Assembly: GCA_947579665.1 (NCBI GenBank) | Contig: OX388348.1 | Location: forward strand, 13,330,001 to 13,394,000 | Length of the DNA stretch: 64,000 nucleotides | Source of the DNA: Sympetrum striolatum | Lineage: Eukaryota > Arthropoda > Insecta > Odonata > Libellulidae | Direction of reading: 5' to 3' | Shown here: in pieces, positions 11,637 to 23,295 of the stretch | How the letters are laid out: each line of letters starts with the position of its first letter | Position numbering within the stretch: position 1 is the first letter of the stretch | The notes under the pieces: model-generated | The model's input: the letters and a program-made list of their open reading frames with translations, nothing else | The model's database searches: none | What the model was told of the DNA's origin: nothing | Program-made: the position numbers and the translations under genes

Positions 11637-11639
11637 TAA

Positions 11640-12015
11640 ACTCATCTCGTAATAAGTTTCAATTTTTGAAAAACTGATTTTTATGTAAATATGTCATCGC
11701 TTGTTCTTTCGTTTTTCATATCTCTATCAATTTTTTTTCTTGTCTTTTACAGTATAACTCTTTTAACCTACTTTCATCATCAAATTTAGCTTTCTATCTG
11801 TAGGCTTCGCAGGTTTTTCACACTCCCCTTCTAGTGAGTGTTTTCCTGCAGTGGAAATTTTTCCTAAGCTCTTAGCTTAGGTTTTTTAGTCCGTTTTCTT
11901 CTTAGTACTTTTGCAAGCTATCTATTTCCGTTCATTTCTCATACGACGAAGGGTTAGATGTAAGAAGAGACTTCCTTGTCTCAATCTCGCCCTAATAAAG
12001 CCCTTTTTTATTATT
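11640..12015 (+). mobile_element. Family S retroelement-like insert, 3' end
   Basis: The part from about 11825 on matches 50172-50385. Shared blocks are GAGTGTTTTCCTGCAG, TTTTTCCTAAG, CTTAGGTTTTTTA, a TTCTTCTTAGTAC-like block, GACGAAGGGTT and a terminal AATAAAG. The 3' end is a polyadenylation-like AATAAAG followed by TTATTATTAT. Some non-LTR elements end in such simple repeats. It sits inside the minisatellite, since array units occur on both sides. No coding part is present. Confidence 0.7.
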
Positions 12016-12050
12016 ATTATACCTATACCAACCTCTCTCTTATTCATATT
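12016..12050. repeat. Distal remnant of the 24-bp minisatellite
   Basis: ACCTATACC followed by AACCTCTCTCTTATTCATAT matches the unit of the array at 11360-11636. It marks the far side of the insertion. Confidence 0.65.
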
Positions 12051-13430
12051 ATTTTTAGTATCTAAAATATGTTAAAGTTGTACTAATTGTCCGGTGGCAA
12101 CACATATTACCTATTAAATACGTTCAGTGCATTTATTACCTAACTAAAACACGTGACAAAAATACAATAATACATTGCATAAAATTCTGAACTATAACTT
12201 TACCTTTAAGTTATACATTTACTACTTCAAAACAATATTCTAATTGTACATTATTTAAAAAATACAACAATTCGCATGTAACTATACACTAACAGATCAA
12301 CTACTTCTCCTCCCTCGTAATACATGTTTATTTCAGGGTTTTTCGTATGCCGACATCCCTCTCTGCAGCTTGGCTCTCCTCTGCAAAAAAACCTCCCGTT
12401 CGAGCTAGACATCGGGTCAATTAAAACGGAGAGATTTTCGCGTTTAAGTGGAGGGATTTTTTTTATTCCGAAATTTCGGGGAAGAGGAAGGATTTCTGTC
12501 TGCCATGACGGCTGTATCACTTTCCCTTTGCGTGAGTGATGGGTGGAGTACCGAAAAGGAGTCGTACCTTTCCGGGTCGTAATACTAATTTCCCCGGAAA
12601 TGTATATGTAATCGCATTGAGAGGAATTTGACGTAAAATGGGACGGGAGAGAAGAATTTCTCAAAAATTGCAGAAACGGATCAAAATAAATGATTAAAAA
12701 AATGATTAATCCCCAGATAATGATGTATACCGAAGGCTTTAATAAAGCAATTGATTGTGAAAAGAAACGTCGATTGATTCTTGATACGCGGGTATTGTTA
12801 TAAATTAGCTTCAATTACACAACAATCGATTTATTATTATAAATAATGTAAGCAATTGTCGCAACACTAATATTAAAATTTTTGCAATTTCAGCATTTCT
12901 TTGTTCCAGCCAAAAACTGTAATAATTATTTTTCGTATCAAATAAAAGAATTAAAATACTAATGAACTAATATCCCCATTATTTCTTAACATTTATTTTC
13001 ATTAAAAGGGACGAACAAATGTTACTGAAGTTAGTGATGGCATTAGTAATTATATTAATTAACACGAATAAATGTCTACTAATCTACATATAACAAACTA
13101 GATATTTGAACCGTAATCATTCACATGTTAGGTTTATTTTCTAATTCAATGTAAAATGAGCGAACTATTTACTATCTGAATTCCTTCCTTTTAAAAACGA
13201 TCTTTCCATGCAGCTCATTAAATATTAAATTTATAAAGTGTATGATAGTAAACCATATTCAATAACAAATTCAGCTTTCCTAATGATGAACTAGCATATC
13301 TCAACACTCTTCTCTTGCTATTCAATGAAGCAATCCAAGACAATACTAAAATACATATTCAACTATTCGCCCAAGATTGCTTTCGAGAGGGAGTCTGATT
13401 GCCGATTCATTTCTGAGATTCAAACAATAA
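12051..13430. other. Mostly AT-rich DNA with an unrecognised minus-strand frame
   Basis: The minus-strand frame at 12251-12814 is open for 187 codons. Its predicted peptide begins with a basic, hydrophobic stretch followed by a low-complexity serine-rich part. It has no motif I recognise, and the opposite strand is also open over part of it. I regard the frame as chance. The rest is featureless AT-rich sequence. Confidence 0.45.
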
Positions 13431-13765
13431 TCTTGTGCTCCGATTGATCACTCTCTTTGAGGAGTCATTTGGGTTAAGAGGGTTTTCCCATACCATTATC
13501 TTCTTATTGCTTCCTGCGAATGCGGTCGCTTCCTGCCTTTCATGCAATGAGGATGCAGATGCCGGAAATTATGAAAGTTTGTGCGTGCATTCGATGCGAC
13601 ATTTTATCAAACAAGCAGCCCATTTCGATCTTGTGGGCGGCAGGAAACAGAGCGAGGGGGTTGTTCGAAGCAGACGTTGCTTCAGGGGAGAGTTGTTTCG
13701 AGGAAGTCTTCATAGTGGTTTTCGACAGCATTTATCCTGCGTTGTACTCTTAACAAGGACATAGA
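13431..13765. other. GC-balanced patch open in several frames
   Basis: Plus-strand frames of 109 and 77 codons and a minus frame of 63 codons overlap here. The 109-codon frame has a hydrophobic stretch (TIIFLLLPANAVASCLSC) that resembles a signal-peptide core, but a long polar tract precedes it. Being open in three frames argues for sequence poor in stops rather than for a gene. Confidence 0.35.
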
Positions 13766-14070
13766 AATCATTGGAAAACCTTCAGTGAGTTAACGAGTAA
13801 CCTCAGCTTACAATATTCTATGTATATTCATTTATTCAAAGGTATATGTATCAATAAAAGAAAAAACCATAAAAAAGTGTAATTTACAAAGTCGTATACT
13901 GAACACATATTAATCAAACAATAAAATTACTATATTTTAAACGAAGTTCTGACTTAAGAAGAATGAGTCACCCATCGACATTACACGATTGAGATGAATT
14001 AAACATTGGATAAGATACGATTAATAAAATAGACTGTCTGAAACTTTACTTGGGAGTATTCCAAGACAAC
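13766..14070. other. AT-rich non-coding DNA, nothing recognised
   Basis: No repeats, hairpins or frames of note. Confidence 0.5.
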
Positions 14071-14285
14071 AGAAGCAAGCTGACTAGGGAATAATATTTT
14101 TATATAAATATTAATATTTATGTAATAATTTATATATAATTTATTAACATATAAAAATATTTATGTATAATTATAGTATACCTTGGGATAAGTCGCATGC
14201 TTTCCTGTGCTATGTAAAAACTTCATTCCATCATTTATATAAATACTGTATAAATAAATTATTCCCTTGTCAGCTTGCTTCTGCT
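14071..14285. mobile_element. Inverted-repeat element (MITE-like), about 215 bp
   Basis: The left end AGAAGCAAGCTGACTAGGGA, followed by ATAATATTT, is matched by the reverse complement at the right end: AAATTATTCCCTTGTCAGCT, then TGCTTCT, up to about 14284. Arms are about 35 bp. The interior is very AT-rich and made largely of TATAAATATT-type sequence. No coding capacity and no clear target duplication were seen. Confidence 0.75.
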
Positions 14286-15010
14286 AGGAAATGATTGTCG
14301 ATACAACCTTGTGTTACGTAACAATAATATGGTTTGTAGCATTATTATTCCATAATAGACAAAACAGGAAAAGTAAACAAAAGTCTTGCTGTATCTTCAA
14401 GACGGCTAGGGATCTGTAACCTGAAAATCCTATAACAGAATTTTCTTCTTCGCAGACATATATTGCTATCATATACGCTTAATATTTCCAATTGAGTTGA
14501 AAAAATTGCTAAAATACTTCAGATATCAGTCCCTGTGTGCGAAGGAATTATGGATGATGAAAATATGAGCTACCTAGTGATTATATTGATAGAATTCTTA
14601 TAAGAGCTCGCTGTCAAACATTCATACTAGCATTACCATAATCTCCTTTCCTAGGTAAATAATATATAATTCTTTCTTTGTAAGTAAAAACGGAGTATTT
14701 CTTTGAACCAATAAGAAAAATTTATTGCGTTATTCTCAAGCAGGAATTCATTTCTGTTAGTTTTTGTAAGGCAATGTTATAATTGTTATGAATTTTAACT
14801 TTCGCTAGGTAAAATTTCCCATTTAAATTGCATGTTTTTTCTTATTTCAATTGTAAAGTAGTATTCTTTTTAGTTTAATAGTAAGCCGATCACCAGCAGA
14901 ATTTCCTTTATTCCTTTTGCATGAAATTACCTATACATTCTACGGCACGTCTTGCAATAAAGCGAGGAGAGAAATAAATGAAATAAGAAACAAATTAAAT
15001 ATCATTATTA
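14286..15010. other. AT-rich non-coding DNA, nothing recognised
   Basis: No shared repeats or plausible frames. Confidence 0.55.
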
Positions 15011-15730
15011 ATATCAGTCACTGCCGAAATTCAAAATCGTAACGAACCTTTTACCTTTCCATTTTTGTGAAGTATCCCAGCGAAAAGGGATCATATGTAA
15101 TTTTGCCAGTGTTTCCAGTATCAAAATCATAGGGGTATCAGCGCGAACAGGCGAAGTCAATCTTAAAACAGAACGAATGTCTATGACGCGAGTGAAATCA
15201 GATTGCATAGGATTCCTTTGTTATCGTAGCACATCAAACACTGCGCCCTCTGCTATAATTTGATTCGGTTTAACGCAACATAATGGAAACGCTGACAATG
15301 TGTTCCACTTAGAAGGGGCAAAAATACAGAGAGTCCTACGTGATTCCCACCCGGGGTGGCTGACAAAAAGTTTCACTCGCCACGCTACGCGATCACGGTG
15401 ATTCCACAGTATTCGCCCGTAATGGCCGACGCAATGCACGAAAGCGTTACGGAATAATGACCGAAAGGTTGTAATGGAGGCCCGGAGATTCCTATTTCGA
15501 TAAATATTCGATTCCTGAAAGGGATCACTCATCCCCTGGATTTAAATGAGCTAATATCTCATCGAAGATTGCTCATCATAAGGATATCAAGGAGCGGAAA
15601 CGCGGCATCAATCAGCTACGCCTTCACCTTCGACGGGTCTGCCGACGATAGAATCAGGTCTTACGCGTCCTTCGACACTGATTCGGTGTCGACGTTTTCT
15701 TCGCTTCAAAGATCGATGATCTTTGTAGTA
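15011..15730. other. GC-balanced, CpG-containing, repeat-poor patch
   Basis: The stretch has many CG dinucleotides and no block shared with the rest of the window. The minus strand is open for 103 codons (15221-15532) and the plus strand for 72 codons (15569-15787), without recognisable products. This is a candidate conserved non-coding element or untranslated exon. Confidence 0.4.
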
Positions 15731-15794
15731 ATGTATTTGATTGTATCTCGAATCCTATATGATTTTATTCTTTTCACCAATGGATGATTATTTA

Positions 15795-15905
15795 TTATTC
15801 TTTATTTTGTATTTCCAAATATTTTTGTATTTCTCAATGCATTCTTTTGTTCTTTCGTTTTACCATATATTTTTGTATTTCTGTCGAGATTAAAAGAAAC
15901 AAAAA
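15795..15905 (+). repeat. Family T dispersed repeat, copy 1
   Basis: Shared blocks with 25793-25925 are TTTTGTATTTCC, AATATTTTTGTATTTCTCAA, TGCATTCTT and ATTTCTGTCGARATT, in the same order and orientation. The repeated GTATTTTTGTATTT motif gives a partly simple-sequence look, but the TGCATTCTT and CTGTCGA blocks show real common descent. Confidence 0.65.
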
Positions 15906-16082
15906 TTGTTTGTATTACATTATGTGTATATATAAAACAAACATAAAATACAAATAAATACAAATTTAATAAGCTTTCTTTCTTACTATCCTCATCAGGA
16001 CCACAAAAAATCTACAAAGCGGGAAAGCTCATTGACTGCTTTTAGCCATTATTATTATTATTATTATTCTTAGAATAGGAGG

Positions 16083-16634
16083 AAAAATATACATGGTGTC
16101 CGGATTAAACGTATAATAAGACAATGTAATATGTTATATGCAAAATGTAATAAATTGAGAGTTAATTAAGATATTTATTGGCGGTTTGTTTCTATAAGTA
16201 TGATAACTTAAAATGTTTTTACGCAGTTAATACACTTTGATGTGTGCACCATTAGTGGTAAAAATATATCTAATCTGTATTTTACTCTCTCCGAGTGTTT
16301 TGCAGCATTGTAGACATAAAAATTGCAATAACTGCAGGACTTCGATGGCGAAGTTCTGGTAGATCACAGAGTGGTATCTGATACACTTGATTCTTGATAA
16401 ACACCCACAGAAAAAAATCAAGTGGCCTCAGTGATCTCTCCCAATCGAGTGATCATGGAACTCATTATCCAAGAAATCTCTCACGACTACTGCATAACGG
16501 CAAATAAAAAAACAAAATAAAACATTTTAAGTTACTAAACTTGAAGAAGCAAGCCACTAATAAATATCGCAAGTACTTCTCAAGTTATTACATTTTATTG
16601 TCATACGTTTAACCCGGACACCGTGTATATTTTT
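16083..16634. mobile_element. TIR transposon, 552 bp with about 125-bp inverted arms
   Basis: The left end is AAAAATATACATGGTGTCCG and the right end GGACACCGTGTATATTTTT, a reverse complement with one mismatch. The complementarity continues inward through GGATTAAACGTAT, a TAAGATATTTATTGGCGG-like block and TAACTTAAAATGTTTT, giving arms of about 125 bp. The TATACA/TGTATA ends suit a TA target site. The interior keeps the broken 3' end of a mariner-type transposase on the minus strand (16227-16455). It is a deletion derivative whose arms are far longer than typical mariner TIRs, perhaps through internal rearrangement. Confidence 0.88.
16227..16455 (-). pseudogene. Mariner-type transposase, C-terminal remnant with a frameshift
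   Basis: One minus-strand frame starting near 16437 reads RSLRPLDFFLW, then KNQVYQIPLCDLPELRHR and STMLQNTRRE, and then hits a stop. The next frame continues GESKIQIRYIFTTNGAHIKV and ends at a TAA at 16227-16229. Together these match the C-terminus of the insect transposase family with RSPDLTPLDFFLW, a K(N)QVY block, a DLPELR block and a terminal NGAHIE-type motif. The final catalytic acidic residue of the DDE/D triad is normally the D of PLDFFLW, and it is retained. The N-terminal DNA-binding part and the first two acidic residues are missing, and a frameshift separates the two halves. The gene is dead. Confidence 0.85.
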
Positions 16635-19370
16635 ACATATACATGTACTTATAAGGAACTTTTAGCAAAAGGCATATTAGTAAGGATGATTGGCGAGTTT
16701 TAGGGGAGGGAACCACTAAACAAAAGAGATTACACAACGTTGTAGTATTATAATAGCTGTGCAGAATATCTCAAAACGTCAAAAAACCTTTGGTGGCTGG
16801 ATCAGGAGTGATTAAGAGTTAAGAATTAAGAATTATCAAGTCAAGATTTAACCAACAAATTGTGGATAAACAAAGGAAAAAATCAATTAACCTTATACTC
16901 TACACCATGAAAACAGAACGGCCACTAGTTTGGACTACTAATGGCTATTTTCAAGCCGAGGAAAATTCGGAGGTAACGGGAAACAATGGAAAGTGGGAGT
17001 CGTGGGCCTGAAAGTAAGTGGACAATTAGATGTAATTGAAAATCAATACAATTACAACTGCGGTTAATTCTTATCAAAAGCAATTAGTGGCCAATTAGAT
17101 CGATTAGGTACAACTGAAACAATTAGGCGCGGAAGTCAAACAAAGTTGCGGTTTTCTAGAAGAATTCCATTAATGCTATGAATGATGGATTATAACAATA
17201 TTGTGATAGTCATTGAAGAGGATTAAATTCAATTAAATTTTTCCAGAGGAAGGACACCATTAGGTTTGTTAATCGGAAATAGTCTTTCCATTTTGTTACC
17301 TTCGCGGATTTTTTTTTCAGACACAACCATACATCTTTTAATGTATTCTCTCTTTTTATTTAAGAGCAAAACCATTCCAAAGATTTGAGTTCCCCTGCTT
17401 TTCTCGTGATTTTCATCCATCAATTATACTATCATTCTTCCCATACGTCATCAATTTCTTATTCCTGGAGTGGATTTTTCCACTTAAATTAGATGATTCA
17501 CAAGTTGTTGCGCAAATATTTTGTCTCCTCATAAATTCTCAAAGGCACCACACTAACGCTGATATCCTTTTAGATACGCATAAAGTTATGTTTTTATACA
17601 TTTTAAAAATTCTAAAATTTTTATATATTTAAGTAGATCGGCCTTAAGTGAATCGGATTCAGTTATTTGGAGGTTTAGTTAGATAAATAGTCTTGCCCCG
17701 ATGTCTTCTAGATTTGTACCTAAATACTGCTCTATCACATATATCTGTAAGTTTTCTATAATATTTTTTAAACAATCAAATCGGTTATTTATTATTAAAT
17801 TAATTGTGAATAAATATATTTACTAATTAACTTCTCCTAAAAATGACGGAAGATATTAATATACTTATTAAAATGTCTATCGATTGCTATATACATCTAG
17901 TCATTCTAACCAAGTTTGTGTTGATTGTAAATAAATAAAAATCGTGTTCATAAGTTATTCATATGATAAATTACAGTCGATGTCACTCATAATAAATTTA
18001 AAAGCGAGGAGTATAAGCAGTATCCTTACAAAATAATTTATAAAATTTATTTTGAATATTGATTGCGTTTCTTTGACTGAAATAGACTCTTCGTTTTCAT
18101 TAGTATTACTAAATTTTAATGTAGAATTACTAAATTTGATAAATCATTTGATTAATCACAAATAACTACAAAAACAGCTGAGTATAACGATGTTAAATAT
18201 TTCATGGGTAAATCGTATACGATTAGGAGAGAATATCTCAGACTCACTGGAAACAACTCTCATACTCCTTGCATAGTCGACCGAGTTAAAACAAAATTTG
18301 TATACAAGTATCAGGTACGCAAAGGCGATCAAAATGGGTTATCCAGTCAGCAACACGCCCTTAACAACGAAAAATTCACTCTCAATTAAGCATGGCAAGC
18401 AGGATCGGTCTCACACGCGAGGCCCATGTAATTAATTTATCAAGACGGAGGAGAACTTGATATAGTGCGCAATTCGCATATGAATCACGGTCACATTTCA
18501 CTTAAAATTTATCGATCGAATCACATATAAGATCTTCCCCTAACGGTATACATATTAAAAGGTGTTAGTAACGCTCACCTTGAGATGATTCCCAGCCTCC
18601 TTGAGAAATCTGTGGGAAGATTCGTGTTCTCGGACTGCGAGGCAGTCACGGTACAAACAAGCGAAAGGTTACGTTTTGTAATCGAGGAGTAAAAGATACC
18701 GACGGAGATACTGAGATGCAGTCATGCGCAGATCATGCTTTGAATACTTCTGCGAATTGAGAATGCAATTTATAGATTGGCCTATCACGCCCGAATATCG
18801 ACCCATTGATCGAATTCTTGATCGAGGAAGTCTAAATATGCTGAATGATGTTTTGTAAAATCACAACCGAGATCTTTTCACAGATCGGTTGAGAGAATTT
18901 GAGAAGAATTGCAAGTTATTTTCCTCACGAAAAAATACACTAAAATAAATATATTAATCGGAGCAGATTGAGCCTATAAGAAACGATTAATCGATCAATT
19001 GATAGAAAAGAATAGAAGTACAGGATTCAATTCGAATTGCTTGAGATTTTGAGTGGAAGTCAAATAGAATTACTTACATACCGTAACTGGAGAATATCAG
19101 ATGGAAACGGCAACTAAATGGAAATAAATATTTCGATTAATTCATAGCCATTCCAATCGTCACGTATTAAATCGAATCTAAGGTTTTGCTTCATGACAAC
19201 GGAACAAAACTGATGGGTAGCCCTCTACTGGAATATATATAAAATATACATATAATCGATTTGATATATTATTAGTGATACAATGTATTCTTTGGAGGTT
19301 TAGTATTAATAAATTCATTCTATTTATGATCGTTAAGTTTGGTCAAATTATAGATATTTATAGATCATAT
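16635..19370. other. Mostly AT-rich non-coding DNA
   Basis: No long frame, shared repeat or RNA gene was recognised. Short frames at 17229-17423 and 18204-18389 give no recognisable peptide. A small hairpin CAACCGAGATCT/AGATCGGTTG lies at about 18865-18892. The interval 18400-18850 is more GC-balanced than its surroundings. Confidence 0.5.
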
Positions 19371-19420
19371 TCAGTTTCGCTTTGGGCCAATACCATGCCA
19401 TAATCAGCATAAAGTGATAG
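19371..19420 (+). repeat. DR 50-bp repeat, copy 1
   Basis: The 50-bp stretch begins TCAGTTTCGCTTTGGGCCAA and ends ATCAGCATAAAGTGATAG. It recurs at 21754-21803 with only two mismatches, in the same orientation. The flanks do not clearly match, so the shared unit is short. Confidence 0.9.
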
Positions 19421-20169
19421 CTTGAAATAGATAATAAATATTCATTTATGAAGTGATGTTCTCATAAACAGATAACATTAAATTAAGTTGGTGAACCATT
19501 AATACAAAAACTATTTTATATTTACCTAGAGGTAATTAAGCACTTATTTTGGAGGATAATTTCTTAATTTATGCAAAATAATTTCATGTTAATATATATT
19601 TAAGAATTTTCCAAGTTGGAAGTGAACATATGTATAATATTTACACTTTAACGCCGTAGAGAAACATTCCCACAGAATTTTATTACTAGAAGTTATAAAT
19701 TGTAATATACTTCCTATAAGACTGTTTTAATTAACTTCATATTTAGCGGAATATTATGTATTAAAATATGAAATATTTTGATTCGTAATTTTAAGCCCAC
19801 GCAGAATGGGATTCTTCTATACATACAGACTTTAAGGGAGAAATATGATCATATCTAAAATTCAAACTGTGCTACTTAAAAGAGAAAAAAATCCATAGAA
19901 TTTAATTTTTTTATTAAAAGAGTAAAATGTTGTTTACTTTGAGCTTCATATGAAAATATTTTAATTATTTTCCCAATCTCGGGGGATTTATGCTAGTATT
20001 ATAATACCTTGTTTCATGTCCGCTTATTATGTGGGTCTCTCATACAGGCTTACTTAGCAATAGTAATTCATTGACGCATTAAAATCACAATTCTACTCAC
20101 TCAGATAAAACACTGAAAGTGAGCATACGTCTCGTCAGATACTATATGGTTACAAAATTAGTTCGATGG
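19421..20169. other. AT-rich non-coding DNA, nothing recognised
   Basis: No notable frames or repeats. Confidence 0.55.
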
Positions 20170-20700
20170 ATTCTTGGAAATTGGACACAGACGAGGATGC
20201 TCATTCCTGGAAACATACTCTTGTTCGTATATCGAAAAGGAAATTATGTTTTGTAAGAAAAATCACGGAGCCCTCAGGGAAGCTGAGGTATTCCCAAGCC
20301 ATTGGAGGGGTCTGAGGATGCCTGAGAGACTTCTTACCACAAAACCGCGATAGGCAAGTACCTAAGTAATGGAGAAAATGGGATTCGGTTCCCACATATA
20401 GCGCGATGGCATTGACGTTGGCCGGACAAACAAAAAAGAGGAGGAAGTGGAATAGGAGAAAATCAGCGATTGAGATGAGTGAAAGAGAGAGTCGTTTATC
20501 ACGAGGAAAGTTGACGCGTACGGCGCCCCCTTTAAAGAGATCGTTAAATAGAGCGTTGGAACGAAAACAATCTGCTTGCTTCGATGAATACATCCCGAGG
20601 TTCTGCAATGTTTGTCGATCTTCAAGGATTACGAAAAAAATTCCATCCCAGACTGTCTGATGCACGCTTTCACCAAGTTTTTTTGTCCCATTCTCGCTCA
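20170..20700. other. GC-balanced patch with an unrecognised minus-strand frame
   Basis: A minus-strand frame of 166 codons (20201-20701) is open, as is an overlapping plus frame of 84 codons. The minus peptide has a hydrophobic FLLFHFLLFFVC stretch in its middle but no family motif I know. Without splice context, or homologs that I can check, I treat it as non-coding. Confidence 0.4.
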
Positions 20701-21753
20701 AATTATGAAGGCTTTAAACAAGGTTAAGAAGGGAATGGACTATCACTTACAGCATGAAATTAAATCAATGCCACTGCAGCTCAATTTAAATTAAGTAAAC
20801 ATCGTATATATCTATAAGCGAGTATTTATATATTTATTTACACTATGTCAGTAGCTCTTCATTAGAAAAATCTGAAACGATTAATGAATATGAATTTCAC
20901 GGACTTTTCAATGAGACAGAAATACGAAATTTAGCGATTAATTAGAGGACTAATTAACTATTACAAATCCATAACGTTTTCATCAAGGTATTCTTGATTC
21001 GACTTCAGATGACTTTAATACACTCCCATAATACACGTAGATGCATGGAAAGTTCTATTTTACTGACTTTATTTGCTCAACAGAATTGAATAAGAAATAA
21101 TGGCACCATGAATGCGAGAAAGACCACAAAAATTGTAAAATTAAAGAAAGATTATGATTTTGGTGATGGAATATTACTTTCATTTCGAGAGATGAGATAA
21201 ACATGCAAGCATTTTGTGAAACCTCATGGTCGTTAACAAACAAATCCCCATGGCGACCAAACCTATTTTTAAATCGAAGCACATGGCAAGATATACCATC
21301 AAATAAACCTATGATGTATTTTCATGTTATGGGAGATTGATACGGTACTTATCAAATCCTCAAACGAAAAATATCTTATTAAAACAATGAATAAATATCT
21401 CATTAATATAATGAATATATTAACTCGCTATAGATTCACAATTGACGCATTCTGGTTTGGAAGGAATAGGCAGGTAGGTATACCATATTAAACAAATATT
21501 TTGAATAAGTGTAATTACGTTCCGTAAATTCACCAGGAATTTATTATTAAGTTAATAAATATGTTCATATTCAATTTCATTCGTCATAAATAATCTATTT
21601 CATTATAAAAATATTACAGAAAAGTCAAAATGTAATAGCAAAATTTAAGTCCATCGCTAGAGGACATTAGAGCAACTATATTAAATGGAATATCTGTCGA
21701 ATCGATAGATATTCCATATGAAATGGCTTTAATCTCTGGCCGAATAGATTAAA
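20701..21753. other. AT-rich DNA with one short hairpin
   Basis: A 29-bp hairpin (GGAATATCT...AGATATTCC) lies at 21686-21714. No other structure, repeat or credible frame was seen. Confidence 0.5.
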
Positions 21754-21803
21754 TCAGTTTTGCTTTGGGCCAATACCATGCCACAATCAGCATAAAGTGA
21801 TAG
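21754..21803 (+). repeat. DR 50-bp repeat, copy 2
   Basis: This copy begins TCAGTTTTGCTTTGGGCCAA and ends CAGCATAAAGTGATAG. It differs from copy 1 at two positions, and lies about 2.4 kb downstream of it. Confidence 0.9.
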
Positions 21804-22796
21804 TTATGATATACTTTAATATAATTTGGGAATTGCAGAACAGTCCTTCTCATAGCTCACGTAATCTTTAGCTCCAGGATGCATAATAACCAAGTCATCG
21901 CAATTCTCTGTTTCTGAAGTTGCCAATCCGTTTTAATTAAATTTCAAGATTTCATACAAATTAATAACTCTTGAAATTTAATTATATGGGCGGTACTTGG
22001 CGGATATCATACGGTGAAGCGCGACGGTATTGATTATCATTAGAAGGAATAGCAGCGCTCCAAATACCACGAGTATGAGCATATTTTTGCTGAGCATACG
22101 TTAAAAGCATTTAATGTAGTCGTGAAAAATGGGATGCAATTCCGTGCTCCTAATTCGAAGTAGGTCAACCTGTGACAGAAAACTATCGCTGATGGAATTG
22201 CTCCGGCATTCATAACTAAATCAAATCCGTAGCGTTCAATTATTAGGAGTTAATTAACAATCCGGGAACAATTTAGAATAGTGATAAATTCATTTTGAAC
22301 TATGACCAGGATTAGAGTGTGCAACGTGAATGCGTTTTTGCATGGGTTCCGAAGCGAAAAATGTATGCTTTTTATAGATACTTCGTGTAGTTACATTTAT
22401 ATTATATAGATATCGAATTGATCTTTCGGGAAAGGAATGAGTTTAGGGTAGCATTGATTCTAATTAAATGTTTTAACGGTTGGACGGATCAGGATTAAAT
22501 AAATATAAATTTTATGGATTATCTGGGACCTTATTTAATTAATATACCAGGGATGGTGCGTTATTCAGTGAGAGGAACCGAGTTTATTAGAATATTTATT
22601 GTACTGTTAGCACAACCAGTAAATTATTCACCTTCAGAAATTAAGACATAAGTGAGGAATATCGAAAAAGAAAGATAATGGAATACCTGACGTATTATTC
22701 GTTCTATTTAATTTAGCTGATATGATGTAAGATATGCTCGCGTTCAATAAGTATAAAGATACATTTTTAAGGGGGGAAAGAAAAGGAAATTTATTT
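21804..22796. other. AT-rich non-coding DNA, nothing recognised
   Basis: No shared repeats or structured RNA. A 90-codon minus frame (22634-22906) overlaps the SINE just downstream and is not a gene. Confidence 0.5.
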
Positions 22797-22925
22797 GCAT
22801 GTGAAGCTATTCGAATTAAACCCAACAAGAAATAGAAGCCAGAACTTGCGACATGGCTGGGACACGAAGCCACGTCTCCAAATTTCCGGGCAGGTATTCT
22901 AACCACTGAACTAGCATTCCACTAA
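22797..22925 (-). mobile_element. tRNA-derived SINE head
   Basis: On the minus strand the A box reads TAGTTCAGTGGTTAG (plus 22899-22913). About 30 bp later a decayed B box reads GTGGCTTCGTGTCCCAGCC (plus 22855-22873). The segment between them (AATACCTGCCCGG) is typical of tRNA-derived SINE heads. The B box has GCTTCG in place of GGTTCG, and the body downstream does not fold as a tRNA. The unrelated tail continues to about 22797. Confidence 0.72.
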
Positions 22926-23295
22926 TTGCGTAGAATTGACGCGGCTTGATGGTTTAGCGATTATTTTTTTCTCCTTGGGTTAAATTTTAACTTTGACCAC
23001 TAACTTTAACGAGCATGTTGTAAAATTTAATTTGAATGATAGATTATAAATAATTTTTTTTTCTATACATACTAATATGTTTACTTACATCTATCGTATA
23101 TAATGTATATTAGACTATTTATATATAGTAGATCTTTGAACAAGCAAATTTTACGGCAAGCATTCTATATCTATCTTTCCGTTCCGTTATCTTCAACTTA
23201 AGTCGGAAAAATTTCAGTTGGCATGCCAAAGGAAAGAAAACTAACAATAAGTTAACTATCAGAGTACATGGAGAAAATTATAACAGGTAGGTCAA
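22926..23295. other. AT-rich non-coding DNA, nothing recognised
   Basis: Nothing beyond background AT-rich sequence was seen. Confidence 0.5.

Noticed and set aside
12251..12814. 187-codon minus-strand frame
   Set aside because: No recognisable motif, a second frame open on the other strand, and no splice context. Chance is the better explanation.
13435..13764. Small secreted protein gene, 109 codons
   Set aside because: The hydrophobic stretch is too far from the start for a normal signal peptide, and two other frames are open over the same bases.
20201..20701. 166-codon minus-strand frame with a hydrophobic stretch
   Set aside because: The hydrophobic stretch comes from AT-rich, TTT-rich sequence, and no family pattern or splice signals support it.
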